DNA of 64,000 bases from G965279335 sp965279285 (GTDB lineage Bacteria > Pseudomonadota > Gammaproteobacteria > DSM-16500), in NCBI GenBank assembly GCA_965279285.1, contig OZ257148.1, forward strand, positions 186,001-250,000. The letters run 5' to 3'. Under the pieces are notes generated by a model. The model worked only from the letters and a program-made list of their open reading frames with translations. It was not told where the DNA came from and did not search any database. Every line of letters starts with the position of its first letter. The stretch's first letter is position 1. This document shows, in pieces, positions 18,939 through 26,104 of this stretch. A program made the position numbers and the translations under genes.

Positions 18939-19436
18939 TCATTTCAATTCATTTAATATGCTATCAATTTTTTCAGGTGTTAAATTTTCATAATATTTTT
19001 TACCGATCTGACACATCGGCGCTTTAACACAAGCAGCCAAACATTCTTCCTCTTTTAAAGTAAATCTTCCATCTGCCGTTGTTTCACCAAGATTAATCTG
19101 CAAGCGTTGTTTAAAGTGCTCAAGCATTTCTTCTGCGCCTGATAACATGCAAGAAATATTCGTACAGATATTAATAACGTGTCGCCCTACCGGCTCTAAA
19201 TGATACATCGAGTAAAACGTCGCAACTTCAAAAACCTGAATGTAAGCTAAACCTAAATAATCAGCCACTGCATTCATTAATGGCTCAGTCAAATAACCTT
19301 GATTTTGTTCTTGTGCTAAACGTAAAGCTTGCAAAATGGCCGAACGCTTTTGATCAACGGGATAACGTTGCAGCCACTCAGTAATTTCTTGCTGAACTTT
19401 TGCTGATAATAAACTCTGAGTATGACAATGTGACAT
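18939..19436 (-). CDS. nuoE: NADH-quinone oxidoreductase subunit E (2Fe-2S)
   Basis: Thioredoxin-fold 24-kDa-type subunit, 165 aa, binding the N1a 2Fe-2S cluster through CTNISC and CLAACVKAPMC pairs of cysteines. An N-terminal helical bundle precedes the thioredoxin-like part. It partners NuoF in the NADH-oxidising tip. The start overlaps the final base of the nuoD stop codon, indicating coupled translation. A hairpin repeat begins ten bases after its stop. Confidence 0.96.
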   Translation of the reverse strand: MSHCHTQSLLSAKVQQEITEWLQRYPVDQKRSAILQALRLAQEQNQGYLTEPLMNAVADYLGLAYIQVFEVATFYSMYHLEPVGRHVINICTNISCMLSGAEEMLEHFKQRLQINLGETTADGRFTLKEEECLAACVKAPMCQIGKKYYENLTPEKIDSILNELK

Positions 19437-20698
19437 TAACGATCAATCTCCCCAAAAACAATATCGATACTCGACAATACAGAAACCACATCAGAAATCA
19501 TGTGACCACGAACTAATTCATCAAGCGCCGCCAAATGTGGAAAACCAGCAGCACGTATTTTTAAACGATACGGTTTGTTTGCGCCATCAGAAACCAAGTA
19601 CACACCAAACTCACCCTTAGGATGCTCTATCGCTGCATAAGCTTCGCCTACTGGCAAACAATAACCTTCTGTCATCAATTTAAAATGATGTATCATCGAT
19701 TCCATTTTTAATTTCATATCAACACGTGATGGCGGTGTGATTTTATTATTGGCTAACATCACTGGCCCAGGATTTTTTCGTAACCATTCAACACATTGCC
19801 GAATAATTTGTGTAGATTGGCGCATTTCTTCTATGCGCACTAAATAACGATCATAGCAATCACCATTTACGCCAACAGGAATTTTAAAATCTAATTGATC
19901 ATAAACTTCATACGGTTGTTTGCGGCGCAAATCCCAAGCAATACCTGAGCCACGTAACATCGGCCCGCTTAAACCCAAGGCGATAGCACGTTCCGGTGAA
20001 ATAATCCCAATATCAACGGTACGTTGTTTCCAAATCCGATTATCCGTTAATAAAGTTTCATATTCATTAATACGATTTGGAAAATTTTCTGCAAAATCGG
20101 CGATAAAATCTAATAATGACCCCTGTCGATTTTCGTTGAGCTTAGCGACTTGAGCTGCATCATGCCAACGCGATGGTTTATATTGCGGCATTTTTTCTGG
20201 CAAATCACGATAAACACCACCGGGTCGATAATAAGTAGCATGCATGCGCGAACCTGATACCGCTTCATAACAATCCAATAAATCTTCTCGCTCACGAAAA
20301 CAATATAAAAAAACTGTCATCGCGCCATTATCTAATCCATGACTTGCTAACCATAATAAATGATTTAAAATCCGTGTCATTTCATCAAACATAACACGAA
20401 TATATTGCGCACGAATGGGCGCTTCAATTTGGAGTAATTTTTCGATAGCTAATACATAACCATGCTCATTACACATCATCGAAACATAGTCTAAACGATC
20501 CATATAACCAATAGAATGATTATAGGGTTTACTTTCAGCTAACTTTTCCGTTGCGCGATGCAATAAACCAATATGTGGATCTGCGCGAACGACAGTTTCG
20601 CCATCCACTTCTAAAATTAAACGCAATACACCATGTGCAGCAGGATGTTGAGGACCAAAGTTAAAAGTGTAATTACGAATTTCAGGCACTTTATTCAC
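19436..20698 (-). CDS. nuoD: NADH-quinone oxidoreductase subunit D
   Basis: 49-kDa-type subunit, 420 aa, derived from the hydrogenase large subunit; with NuoB it forms the quinone reduction site. The N-terminal FNFGPQHPAAHGVLRL contains the conserved His region at the quinone site, and the C-terminus ends IDIVFGEIDR as usual. NuoC and NuoD are separate genes here, unlike the E. coli fusion. Its start overlaps the end of nuoC by eight bases. Confidence 0.97.
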   Translation of the reverse strand: MNKVPEIRNYTFNFGPQHPAAHGVLRLILEVDGETVVRADPHIGLLHRATEKLAESKPYNHSIGYMDRLDYVSMMCNEHGYVLAIEKLLQIEAPIRAQYIRVMFDEMTRILNHLLWLASHGLDNGAMTVFLYCFREREDLLDCYEAVSGSRMHATYYRPGGVYRDLPEKMPQYKPSRWHDAAQVAKLNENRQGSLLDFIADFAENFPNRINEYETLLTDNRIWKQRTVDIGIISPERAIALGLSGPMLRGSGIAWDLRRKQPYEVYDQLDFKIPVGVNGDCYDRYLVRIEEMRQSTQIIRQCVEWLRKNPGPVMLANNKITPPSRVDMKLKMESMIHHFKLMTEGYCLPVGEAYAAIEHPKGEFGVYLVSDGANKPYRLKIRAAGFPHLAALDELVRGHMISDVVSVLSSIDIVFGEIDR

Positions 20699-21374
20699 TT
20701 GGTTTTTCTCCTACTGCATACCGATTATCATCACGAATAACTTTCGGCTCTAAAACTCGCGCCGTAATACTCACAGGCTCATAAACAACTTGCTTTAAGA
20801 TTGCATCATAACGTGCTTCGACATTACCAATAAGCGGAAAATCTTTTCGAAACGGATGACCAATGAAGCCATAATCCGTCAAAATACGCCGCAAATCAGG
20901 GTGATTCGCGTAGTGGATACCGAACAAATCAAACGCCTCACGCTCAAACCAATTTGCAGCCGGCCAAATATCGACAACGCTCGGAACCACAGGATGGAGT
21001 GAATCTAAAAATACTTTAATGCGCAAACGCTGATTATTTTTTAATGATAATAAATGATAGACAGATGCAAAACGTGATTTTTCAGTTGTGTTAGCCGTTT
21101 TAAATGCATTAACTTCAACGCCGCGCTCAAATCCTGTTGCCGTGCTATTTTCTGTTTCCCACTCTGAAATACCATATTGTAAATAATCAACTCCACATAC
21201 ATCGATTAATTGATTAAATACAAAGTTTTCATCGTCACGTAAGGCTAAACTCAACTCAAGCAAATGATGTGGCGCAACATCTAAGGTTAATTCATTAAAT
21301 GCAACACACGATGAATGCACTAAATGCGAAAATTTTTCATTAATTTTAACTGACAAGGTTTCAATAGAAGACAT
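20691..21374 (-). CDS. nuoC: NADH-quinone oxidoreductase subunit C
   Basis: 30-kDa-type subunit of the peripheral arm, 227 aa, without cofactors. The family signature near the C-terminus is clear: NWFEREAFDLFGIHYANHPDLRRIL followed by HPFRKDFPL. It contacts NuoD and NuoB. A separate nuoC, as opposed to nuoCD, fits Legionellales and many other proteobacteria. It starts 11 bases after the nuoB stop and overlaps nuoD by eight bases. Confidence 0.96.
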   Translation of the reverse strand: MSSIETLSVKINEKFSHLVHSSCVAFNELTLDVAPHHLLELSLALRDDENFVFNQLIDVCGVDYLQYGISEWETENSTATGFERGVEVNAFKTANTTEKSRFASVYHLLSLKNNQRLRIKVFLDSLHPVVPSVVDIWPAANWFEREAFDLFGIHYANHPDLRRILTDYGFIGHPFRKDFPLIGNVEARYDAILKQVVYEPVSITARVLEPKVIRDDNRYAVGEKPSE

Positions 21375-21385
21375 TACTATATACC

Positions 21386-21862
21386 TTACCGTTCAATAAT
21401 TTTTTTACGATTAATTTTATTTCTCAACTGAATCACACCATATAGCAGTGCTTCTGCAGTTGGTGGACAGCCAGGAACATAAACATCAACAGGAACAATT
21501 CGATCACAACCACGAACGACAGCATACGAGTAATGATAATAACCACCCCCATTCGCACAAGAACCCATCGAAATAACCCAGCGTGGCTCAGCCATTTGAT
21601 CATATACTTTACGCAATGCGGGCGCCATTTTATTGCATAAGGTACCAGCAACTATCATTAAATCACTTTGACGTGGGCTCGCACGAAATAAAACACCAAA
21701 ACGATCCAAATCATAACGAGAAGCAGCAGCGTGCATCATCTCTACTGCACAACATGCAAGACCAAAAGACATTGGCCATAAAGAACCTGATTGCGCCCAG
21801 TTAACTACCTTTTCTACTGTGCTGACTAAAAACCCCTGGGTTTTTAGATTTTCTATTCCCAT
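21386..21862 (-). CDS. nuoB: NADH-quinone oxidoreductase subunit B (cluster N2)
   Basis: PSST-type subunit, 158 aa, carrying the terminal 4Fe-4S cluster N2 that reduces quinone. Ligands are visible as FGLACCAVEMM (tandem Cys), GSCANGGGYYH and YVPGCPPTAEALLYG. I choose ATG 21860-21862 (MGIENLK) because AAGGGG lies seven bases before it and the length matches relatives; a start seven codons upstream is possible. The start overlaps the nuoA stop by ten bases. Confidence 0.95.
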   Translation of the reverse strand: MGIENLKTQGFLVSTVEKVVNWAQSGSLWPMSFGLACCAVEMMHAAASRYDLDRFGVLFRASPRQSDLMIVAGTLCNKMAPALRKVYDQMAEPRWVISMGSCANGGGYYHYSYAVVRGCDRIVPVDVYVPGCPPTAEALLYGVIQLRNKINRKKIIER

Positions 21863-22209
21863 TCTAAAGCCCCTTTTTTCCACTCATAAATAAAACCAAT
21901 TACAAGTAGCCCTAAAAAAATACCCATTGCTGTCATACCAAACCAACCTATTTTGCGAAAGGCAACAGCCCAAGGAACTAAAAAAGCCGTTTCTAAATCA
22001 AAAATAATAAACAAGATAGCAACAAGATAATAGCGCACATCAAATGGTAAGCGTGCATCATCAAATGCGTCAAAGCCGCATTCGTAAGGAGAATTTTTGG
22101 CTGCATCAGGACGCTGAGGACCTAAAGCATATCCAATAAGAAGTGCGACGATACCGAGCACACCACCTATCAGTAAAAAAATTAATATCGGTAAATAATT
22201 TTGTAACAC
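21853..22209 (-). CDS. nuoA: NADH-quinone oxidoreductase subunit A
   Basis: First gene of the complex I operon: 118 aa, three transmembrane helices, with the conserved segment GPQRPDAAKNSPYECGFDAF (Cys loop near the quinone site) and a membrane acidic pair IFDLETAFLVPWA. The C-terminus GALEWE overlaps the nuoB start. Upstream lie tRNA-Leu, secG and tpiA on the same strand, so the operon may be transcribed partly from promoters beyond the tRNA; I see no convincing promoter of its own in the short gap. Confidence 0.95.
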   Translation of the reverse strand: MLQNYLPILIFLLIGGVLGIVALLIGYALGPQRPDAAKNSPYECGFDAFDDARLPFDVRYYLVAILFIIFDLETAFLVPWAVAFRKIGWFGMTAMGIFLGLLVIGFIYEWKKGALEWE

Positions 22210-22266
22210 AGTGTTTCAGCTCCTCTCGATGTAAGGTGAACCCGAGCTTTTCGATTTTACATCATT

Positions 22267-22351
22267 TGGTGTCGAAGGAGGGACTCGAACCCTCACAACT
22301 TGCGTTACCACCCCCTCAAGATGGCGTGTCTACCAATTCCACCACTTCGAC
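22267..22351 (-). tRNA. tRNA-Leu (anticodon GAG)
   Basis: An 85-base tRNA with a long variable arm. The acceptor stem is GTCGAAG/CTTCGAC with discriminator A and encoded CCA. The D-loop region is TGGTAGACAC, the anticodon stem CCATC/GGTGG encloses loop TTGAGGG (anticodon GAG), and the T-arm contains GGTTCGAGTCC. It reads CUU/CUC Leu codons. Lying between secG and nuoA is a conserved gammaproteobacterial arrangement. Confidence 0.96.
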
Positions 22352-22372
22352 ATTTCTTTACTGTTTTACATT

Positions 22373-22711
22373 TTACCGCGCATGACCGCCCGGTATACTT
22401 GCAGGAGAAACAGGTTGGGGCGCCTGTTGATCAACTCCTAAACTTGAACCAGGTAACTCTATTGCTACACTCTGTTTAACCAAGCGACCTGCAATATAAT
22501 TCAAAGTGATGCTGGTTGCAAAAAAAACAACAACTAAACCTATCGTCACTCTTAAAAGAAAAGATCCAGAACCGCGACTACCAAATACGGTTTGCGATGC
22601 TCCACTACCAAAAGCAGCGCCCATGGTTGCTCCTTTTCCTTGCTGGACTAGTACCAACAAAATAACAGCAATGGCTGCAAAAACATGAATAGCTAAAATA
22701 AATTGATACAT
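22373..22711 (-). CDS. secG: Protein-export membrane protein SecG
   Basis: Subunit of the SecYEG translocon, 112 aa. Two transmembrane helices (about residues 5-25 and 50-72) are separated by the conserved cytoplasmic loop LVQQGKGATMGAAFGSGAS followed by TVFGSRGSGSFL. The Pro/Gln-rich C-terminal tail is variable in the family. It lies 17 bases after tpiA on the same strand and just upstream of tRNA-Leu, the usual order in this group. Confidence 0.96.
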   Translation of the reverse strand: MYQFILAIHVFAAIAVILLVLVQQGKGATMGAAFGSGASQTVFGSRGSGSFLLRVTIGLVVVFFATSITLNYIAGRLVKQSVAIELPGSSLGVDQQAPQPVSPASIPGGHAR

Positions 22712-22728
22712 TACTCACCCTCAGAACA

Positions 22729-23478
22729 TTACGCTGCCTGGCAAATGGCCAGGAAACTCTTCGCATCTAACGATGCTCCACCTACTAAACCGCCATCTAT
22801 ATCTGGCATTGCAAACAAGCCAGCTGCATTATCCGCTTTAACACTGCCGCCGTAAAGTATTCGTGTGCGATTTGCAACATCAACTTGCAACTCTGCTAGC
22901 TCTGAACGGATAAATTCGTGTACTTCTTGTGCTTGCAAGGGGGTTGCGCTTAACCCTGTACCGATGGCCCAGACGGGTTCGTATGCGATTATTGCTGTAT
23001 CAAAAACCTGAATACCAGTCGTCTCAATCACGGAAAGCAACTGACGTTTAATGACACTGCGGGTTTCATCTTTTTCACGTTGTGCTAGGGTTTCGCCCAC
23101 ACACAAAATGGGAGTTAAACCAAATTGCAGAGCTGCATTAAACTTAGCGGCAATTAAATCTAAATTTTCTTGAAAAATATTGCGTCGCTCTGAGTGGCCG
23201 ACTAATACGTAGCGACAACCACTATCAGCTAACATAGGCGCTGATATTTCACCGGTAAATGCGCCTGTTTCGCCGGTGTATAAATTTTGCGCTCCGAGAT
23301 AAATGCTTGAATTTTTTAGTATTTCTTCTGCTTGCGATAAATGTACATAGCTCGGAAAAACGACCATATCAATGTGTGGATAATGCGATGCGCCTGATTT
23401 AATTCCTGTAAGCAATGTTTGCACCTGAGAACGGGTACCAAACATTTTCCAATTTCCTGCTACCATCTTTTTGCGCAT
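22729..23478 (-). CDS. tpiA: Triosephosphate isomerase
   Basis: Glycolytic/gluconeogenic TIM-barrel enzyme, 249 aa, interconverting dihydroxyacetone phosphate and glyceraldehyde 3-phosphate. Catalytic residues are visible: Asn/Lys in VAGNWKMFG (the position after Met is usually Asn, here Phe), His in VGHSERR, Glu in IAYEPVWAIGTG with the mobile loop after it, and the phosphate-binding ILYGGSV and GLVGGASL. It is the first gene of the tpiA-secG-tRNA group; upstream is an AT-rich gap of 165 bp. Confidence 0.97.
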   Translation of the reverse strand: MRKKMVAGNWKMFGTRSQVQTLLTGIKSGASHYPHIDMVVFPSYVHLSQAEEILKNSSIYLGAQNLYTGETGAFTGEISAPMLADSGCRYVLVGHSERRNIFQENLDLIAAKFNAALQFGLTPILCVGETLAQREKDETRSVIKRQLLSVIETTGIQVFDTAIIAYEPVWAIGTGLSATPLQAQEVHEFIRSELAELQVDVANRTRILYGGSVKADNAAGLFAMPDIDGGLVGGASLDAKSFLAICQAA

Positions 23479-23604
23479 AGATTCCTTACGATAAACTCTC
23501 TTTTAAGAGGCGTGATTGTAAGCGAAGATGATAGATCGAAACAAGTGTTGCTATTATAGGGGCTAATAATAGCTGGTATGTGTTAAAGCAAACCGCTAAA
23601 ATAA

Positions 23605-23630
23605 GTGTAGCATTTAAAATACCGTTCAAG
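23605..23630 (+). repeat. Fragment of the hairpin-repeat core
   Basis: GTGTAGCATTTAAAATACCG and the following bases resemble the left junction and core start of the element at 47041-47066 (TGTAGCACTTAAAATACCGC), with two or three changes and one missing base. It ends exactly where the AAGGAG ribosome-binding site of the next gene begins, so an old element may supply this leader. Confidence 0.5.
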
Positions 23631-23643
23631 GAGTATTTAGATC

Positions 23644-24537
23644 ATGTTGAGCGCAGCACAGCCTAACCCATCACCAGTGGCTCCAGCTTTGACTTGTCCA
23701 CCCAGCCCTGAAGATGATCTTTGGGGTGTAAATGAGGGAGAGAACACATCTAAAACTGTTAGCATTAGCGCTGGAAATGCTCAACCACAAAGACAGAGCT
23801 TCCAACAAACAGCAAGACCGCAACAACCTCCCGCTCTAGCAATTAATTCAAAATTAACTCAAGGTCTTATTACTTTTTTTGATCGTCTAACAGCTGCAAT
23901 TTTTGGCGGAACAATAGGAGTACTTGCTCATCTTGCGAAACTAACAGTAGCAGGTGTTTTTTTTATTGTGGGTATAGATGTAGCTTATGGACGCCCATCG
24001 ACCATGAGCATGATTATCACTGGATCAATTGGTGGCTTATTGGGTCTTACTATAGCTGCTATTACAACACCTTTTGTTTTTGTATGGAACACTATTACCG
24101 CCATCGATACAGGTTGGAAAGAAATTAAAGAATCAACAAAAAAACTTATCAGTGATATTAAAAACAGTATAGATATATTTAAAGAAACAACGGTCGCATT
24201 AAATAATACGTTGGTTTCCCCTATCCAAAATCACTCTCAAGGAGAAAGAACGACAGTTACCATCGAAGGGCCACCCACCAACGAACCAACAAACGCAACT
24301 GTTATCAGACCAACAACAAGCACAATGACAATCCAAGATTTCCTACCTAGTGTGCCTGCAGGAGCACTTCCTTTTAAATTAGATAACGATAACAAGCTAA
24401 CAACAAACCAAACAGCTACCCACAACTGGCCCTCTAGATCAGCCCGTGCTGACTCAGCACCATCTGCCACCGATCTCTATAAAAACGATAGCAATGACTT
24501 CAAACATCCCTTCTCACCAGCAAAATCACCTCACTAA
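23644..24537 (+). CDS. Hypothetical membrane protein with two hydrophobic segments
   Basis: 297 aa; AAGGAG lies 10 bases before the ATG. The first 75 residues and the last 110 are polar, Pro/Ser/Thr-rich and probably disordered. In between are two hydrophobic segments (about residues 90-112 and 118-150), rich in Gly/Ala, then an amphipathic helical stretch with many Lys (WKEIKESTKKLISDIKNS). No family is recognised. The build, a central membrane hairpin in disordered flanks, is seen in many effectors of intracellular bacteria, but that is only a resemblance. The remnant at 24541-24900 continues in the same frame right after its stop. Confidence 0.6.
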   Translation: MLSAAQPNPSPVAPALTCPPSPEDDLWGVNEGENTSKTVSISAGNAQPQRQSFQQTARPQQPPALAINSKLTQGLITFFDRLTAAIFGGTIGVLAHLAKLTVAGVFFIVGIDVAYGRPSTMSMIITGSIGGLLGLTIAAITTPFVFVWNTITAIDTGWKEIKESTKKLISDIKNSIDIFKETTVALNNTLVSPIQNHSQGERTTVTIEGPPTNEPTNATVIRPTTSTMTIQDFLPSVPAGALPFKLDNDNKLTTNQTATHNWPSRSARADSAPSATDLYKNDSNDFKHPFSPAKSPH

Positions 24538-24540
24538 ACC

Positions 24541-24900
24541 GGATTTACACTGTTTTTCCTTGTTGGCAATGAACTAATCTACCATAGCCAACTCTCATCT
24601 CCACAAATCAAAGTAAAATACTGGCGCGATACAACCGGCCCTGAAATAGATTATGTTTTAGATGTCACACATAACTACATACCCATTGAAGTAAAATGGA
24701 CTGACAAGCCTAACCACACCGATGCAAAACATATAATAAAATTTATGCAAGAATATCCAGAAACAAAAGAAGCTTTTATTATTTGCCGCACTCCACAACG
24801 TTACAGGATTAACAAAAATATTACTGCTCTACCCTGGCAAGAGATTAATCTTTTATTTCAAAACCTCACATCCCCATCCCTGCCGCACCCAGACCTTTAG
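24541..24900 (+). pseudogene. C-terminal remnant of a DUF4143-type AAA ATPase
   Basis: An open frame of 119 codons without a usable start reads GFTLFFLVGNELIYHSQ, then KVKYWRDTTGPEIDYVLD, then YIPIEVKWTD, and ends at TAG 24898-24900. The pattern FxxLVxNEL...YWRD...EIDYVL...IPIEVK is typical of the C-terminal nuclease-like DUF4143 part of small AAA ATPases. The N-terminal ATPase domain is missing. It is in the same frame as the preceding 297-aa gene, separated only by that gene's stop, and its end overlaps the convergent gene at 24866. Confidence 0.7.
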
Positions 24901-25705
24901 ATTTTTCAAGATAAATTTTCTGATCACTTGCTGTCGGTTCATAGCGCAAAATATCTAAGTGTTTACCATTTTTATCGCCTAAAATTTGCATTTCAACCCA
25001 AGCAGAGCGAATCATTTTATTAAAGCCAGATAGCTCAACAGTCCAATCGCGTTGATAAACTTCACGCGCCATAACACGCGATGTTTGCAAGGCATCCTCT
25101 AATGTTCTTTCATAAGAAAATAAATCTTTCGGTGCACCCACAATACAACTACCACGATCATAAATAACATAATGTTCACTCATGCCGGGTAATGTTAATA
25201 ATTTTTTTTCTGATGGCATTTCTAAATTGTAAACATCCCAAATAGTTAATACAGCAAAACGCTGTAATAAATAAAATAATTCCGCTGGGCTAATCGGCCG
25301 GTTAAGCAAATCACCCATATCAGGTACCGGAAGATTATTAATTAAAGCTTCCCAAATTTTAGTTTTAAAACCACCAAATAATTCATTTGCATCAGTCACT
25401 AAACTTGGCCTTATCGTCAAAGCAAATTGTGTGGTAAAAGTAGCACCGACATCATTCTCTGCAACAACTAAGATCTCATAACTACCTTGAGTCTTTATTG
25501 CTGGAATGCCTTGCAATATACCATCAGAGGTACAAATCAACCCCATGGGCAAAGGACGTCCCGTAGAAAGCTCTGCTTGAAAGCGCACCTTACCACTCAC
25601 AGAATCAGGAGAGCCAATAAAATCAGCAAGATAAAGAGGGCCGAAATTTGCGCCTTCATTAACAATTTGCGCAGGAATAGGCTTGATTAATGTAGGTTGG
25701 TCCAT
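24866..25705 (-). CDS. Ig-like (putative cadherin/He_PIG type) domain protein
   Basis: 279 aa without a signal peptide. Residues about 8-100 fit a putative Ig/cadherin-like fold: IPAQIVNEGANF at the start, LPMGLICTSDGILQGIPA in the middle and GSYEILVVAENDVGATFTTQ at the end, the usual G-x-L-x-G-x-P pattern. Residues 105-279 form an unrecognised mixed domain (TIWDVYNLEMPSEKKLL; HYVIYDRGSCIVGAPKDLF). AAGG lies about 10 bases before the ATG. The 3' end overlaps the ATPase remnant by 35 bases on the other strand. The role is unknown; absence of a Sec signal makes a cell-surface adhesin unlikely unless exported otherwise. Confidence 0.65.
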   Translation of the reverse strand: MDQPTLIKPIPAQIVNEGANFGPLYLADFIGSPDSVSGKVRFQAELSTGRPLPMGLICTSDGILQGIPAIKTQGSYEILVVAENDVGATFTTQFALTIRPSLVTDANELFGGFKTKIWEALINNLPVPDMGDLLNRPISPAELFYLLQRFAVLTIWDVYNLEMPSEKKLLTLPGMSEHYVIYDRGSCIVGAPKDLFSYERTLEDALQTSRVMAREVYQRDWTVELSGFNKMIRSAWVEMQILGDKNGKHLDILRYEPTASDQKIYLEKSKGLGAAGMGM

Positions 25706-25745
25706 GGATAGCGTACCTTTTTAAGATGACAGTATTATTATATCA

Positions 25746-25883
25746 GGAACTACTATGGTGACGAAAGTGAATCCCAGAGTTTGGTGGGCACGCTGCGCTT
25801 TGCCCACCCTACAAAAGCATTAAAAAATATAGGGTGAGCAAAGCGCAGCGTGCCCACCAAGCTCTTTAGCTACTAATAGCTAC
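25746..25883. repeat. Hairpin element built on the GTGGGCACGCTGCGC repeat, between feoC and the Ig-like gene
   Basis: TTGGTGGGCACGCTGCGC (from about 25780) and its near-exact complement (to about 25860) are separated by about 20 bases, forming a 30-bp stem. The right end TAGCTACTAATAGCTAC resembles the terminal motif of the other elements. The feoC stop codon (TAG on the minus strand, 25880-25882) lies in that end. It is placed where a terminator for feoABC would be. Confidence 0.75.
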
Positions 25884-26104
25884 AACAAAACCCACTCATA
25901 AATTTCCGTCACCGGAAGATGACATTTATTACAAGCACTACCGCAAACAGACGTTTTAGAAAATTTACGGATACAACCTTTGCGCAACCAATGATGCAAC
26001 ATATTACGCAACAATTCAGAATCACATTTAAAATAAGCACATAACTGCGCAAGACTGGCTATTTTCACTTGTTGTAAATAATTTTTAATTTCAAGCAAAT
26101 TCAT
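25880..26104 (-). CDS. feoC: FeoC-like small protein
   Basis: 74 aa from ATG 26102-26104 (MNLLEIKNYL). It has a winged-helix N-terminus (SLAQLCAYFKCDSELLRNML), then a Cys cluster (VCGSACNKCHLP) and a conserved EIYEWV end. FeoC proteins regulate or stabilise the FeoB ferrous iron transporter, and the cysteines may bind a metal or Fe-S cluster. The start overlaps the end of feoB by 14 bases. The stop codon falls in the end of a repeat element. Confidence 0.85.
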   Translation of the reverse strand: MNLLEIKNYLQQVKIASLAQLCAYFKCDSELLRNMLHHWLRKGCIRKFSKTSVCGSACNKCHLPVTEIYEWVLL

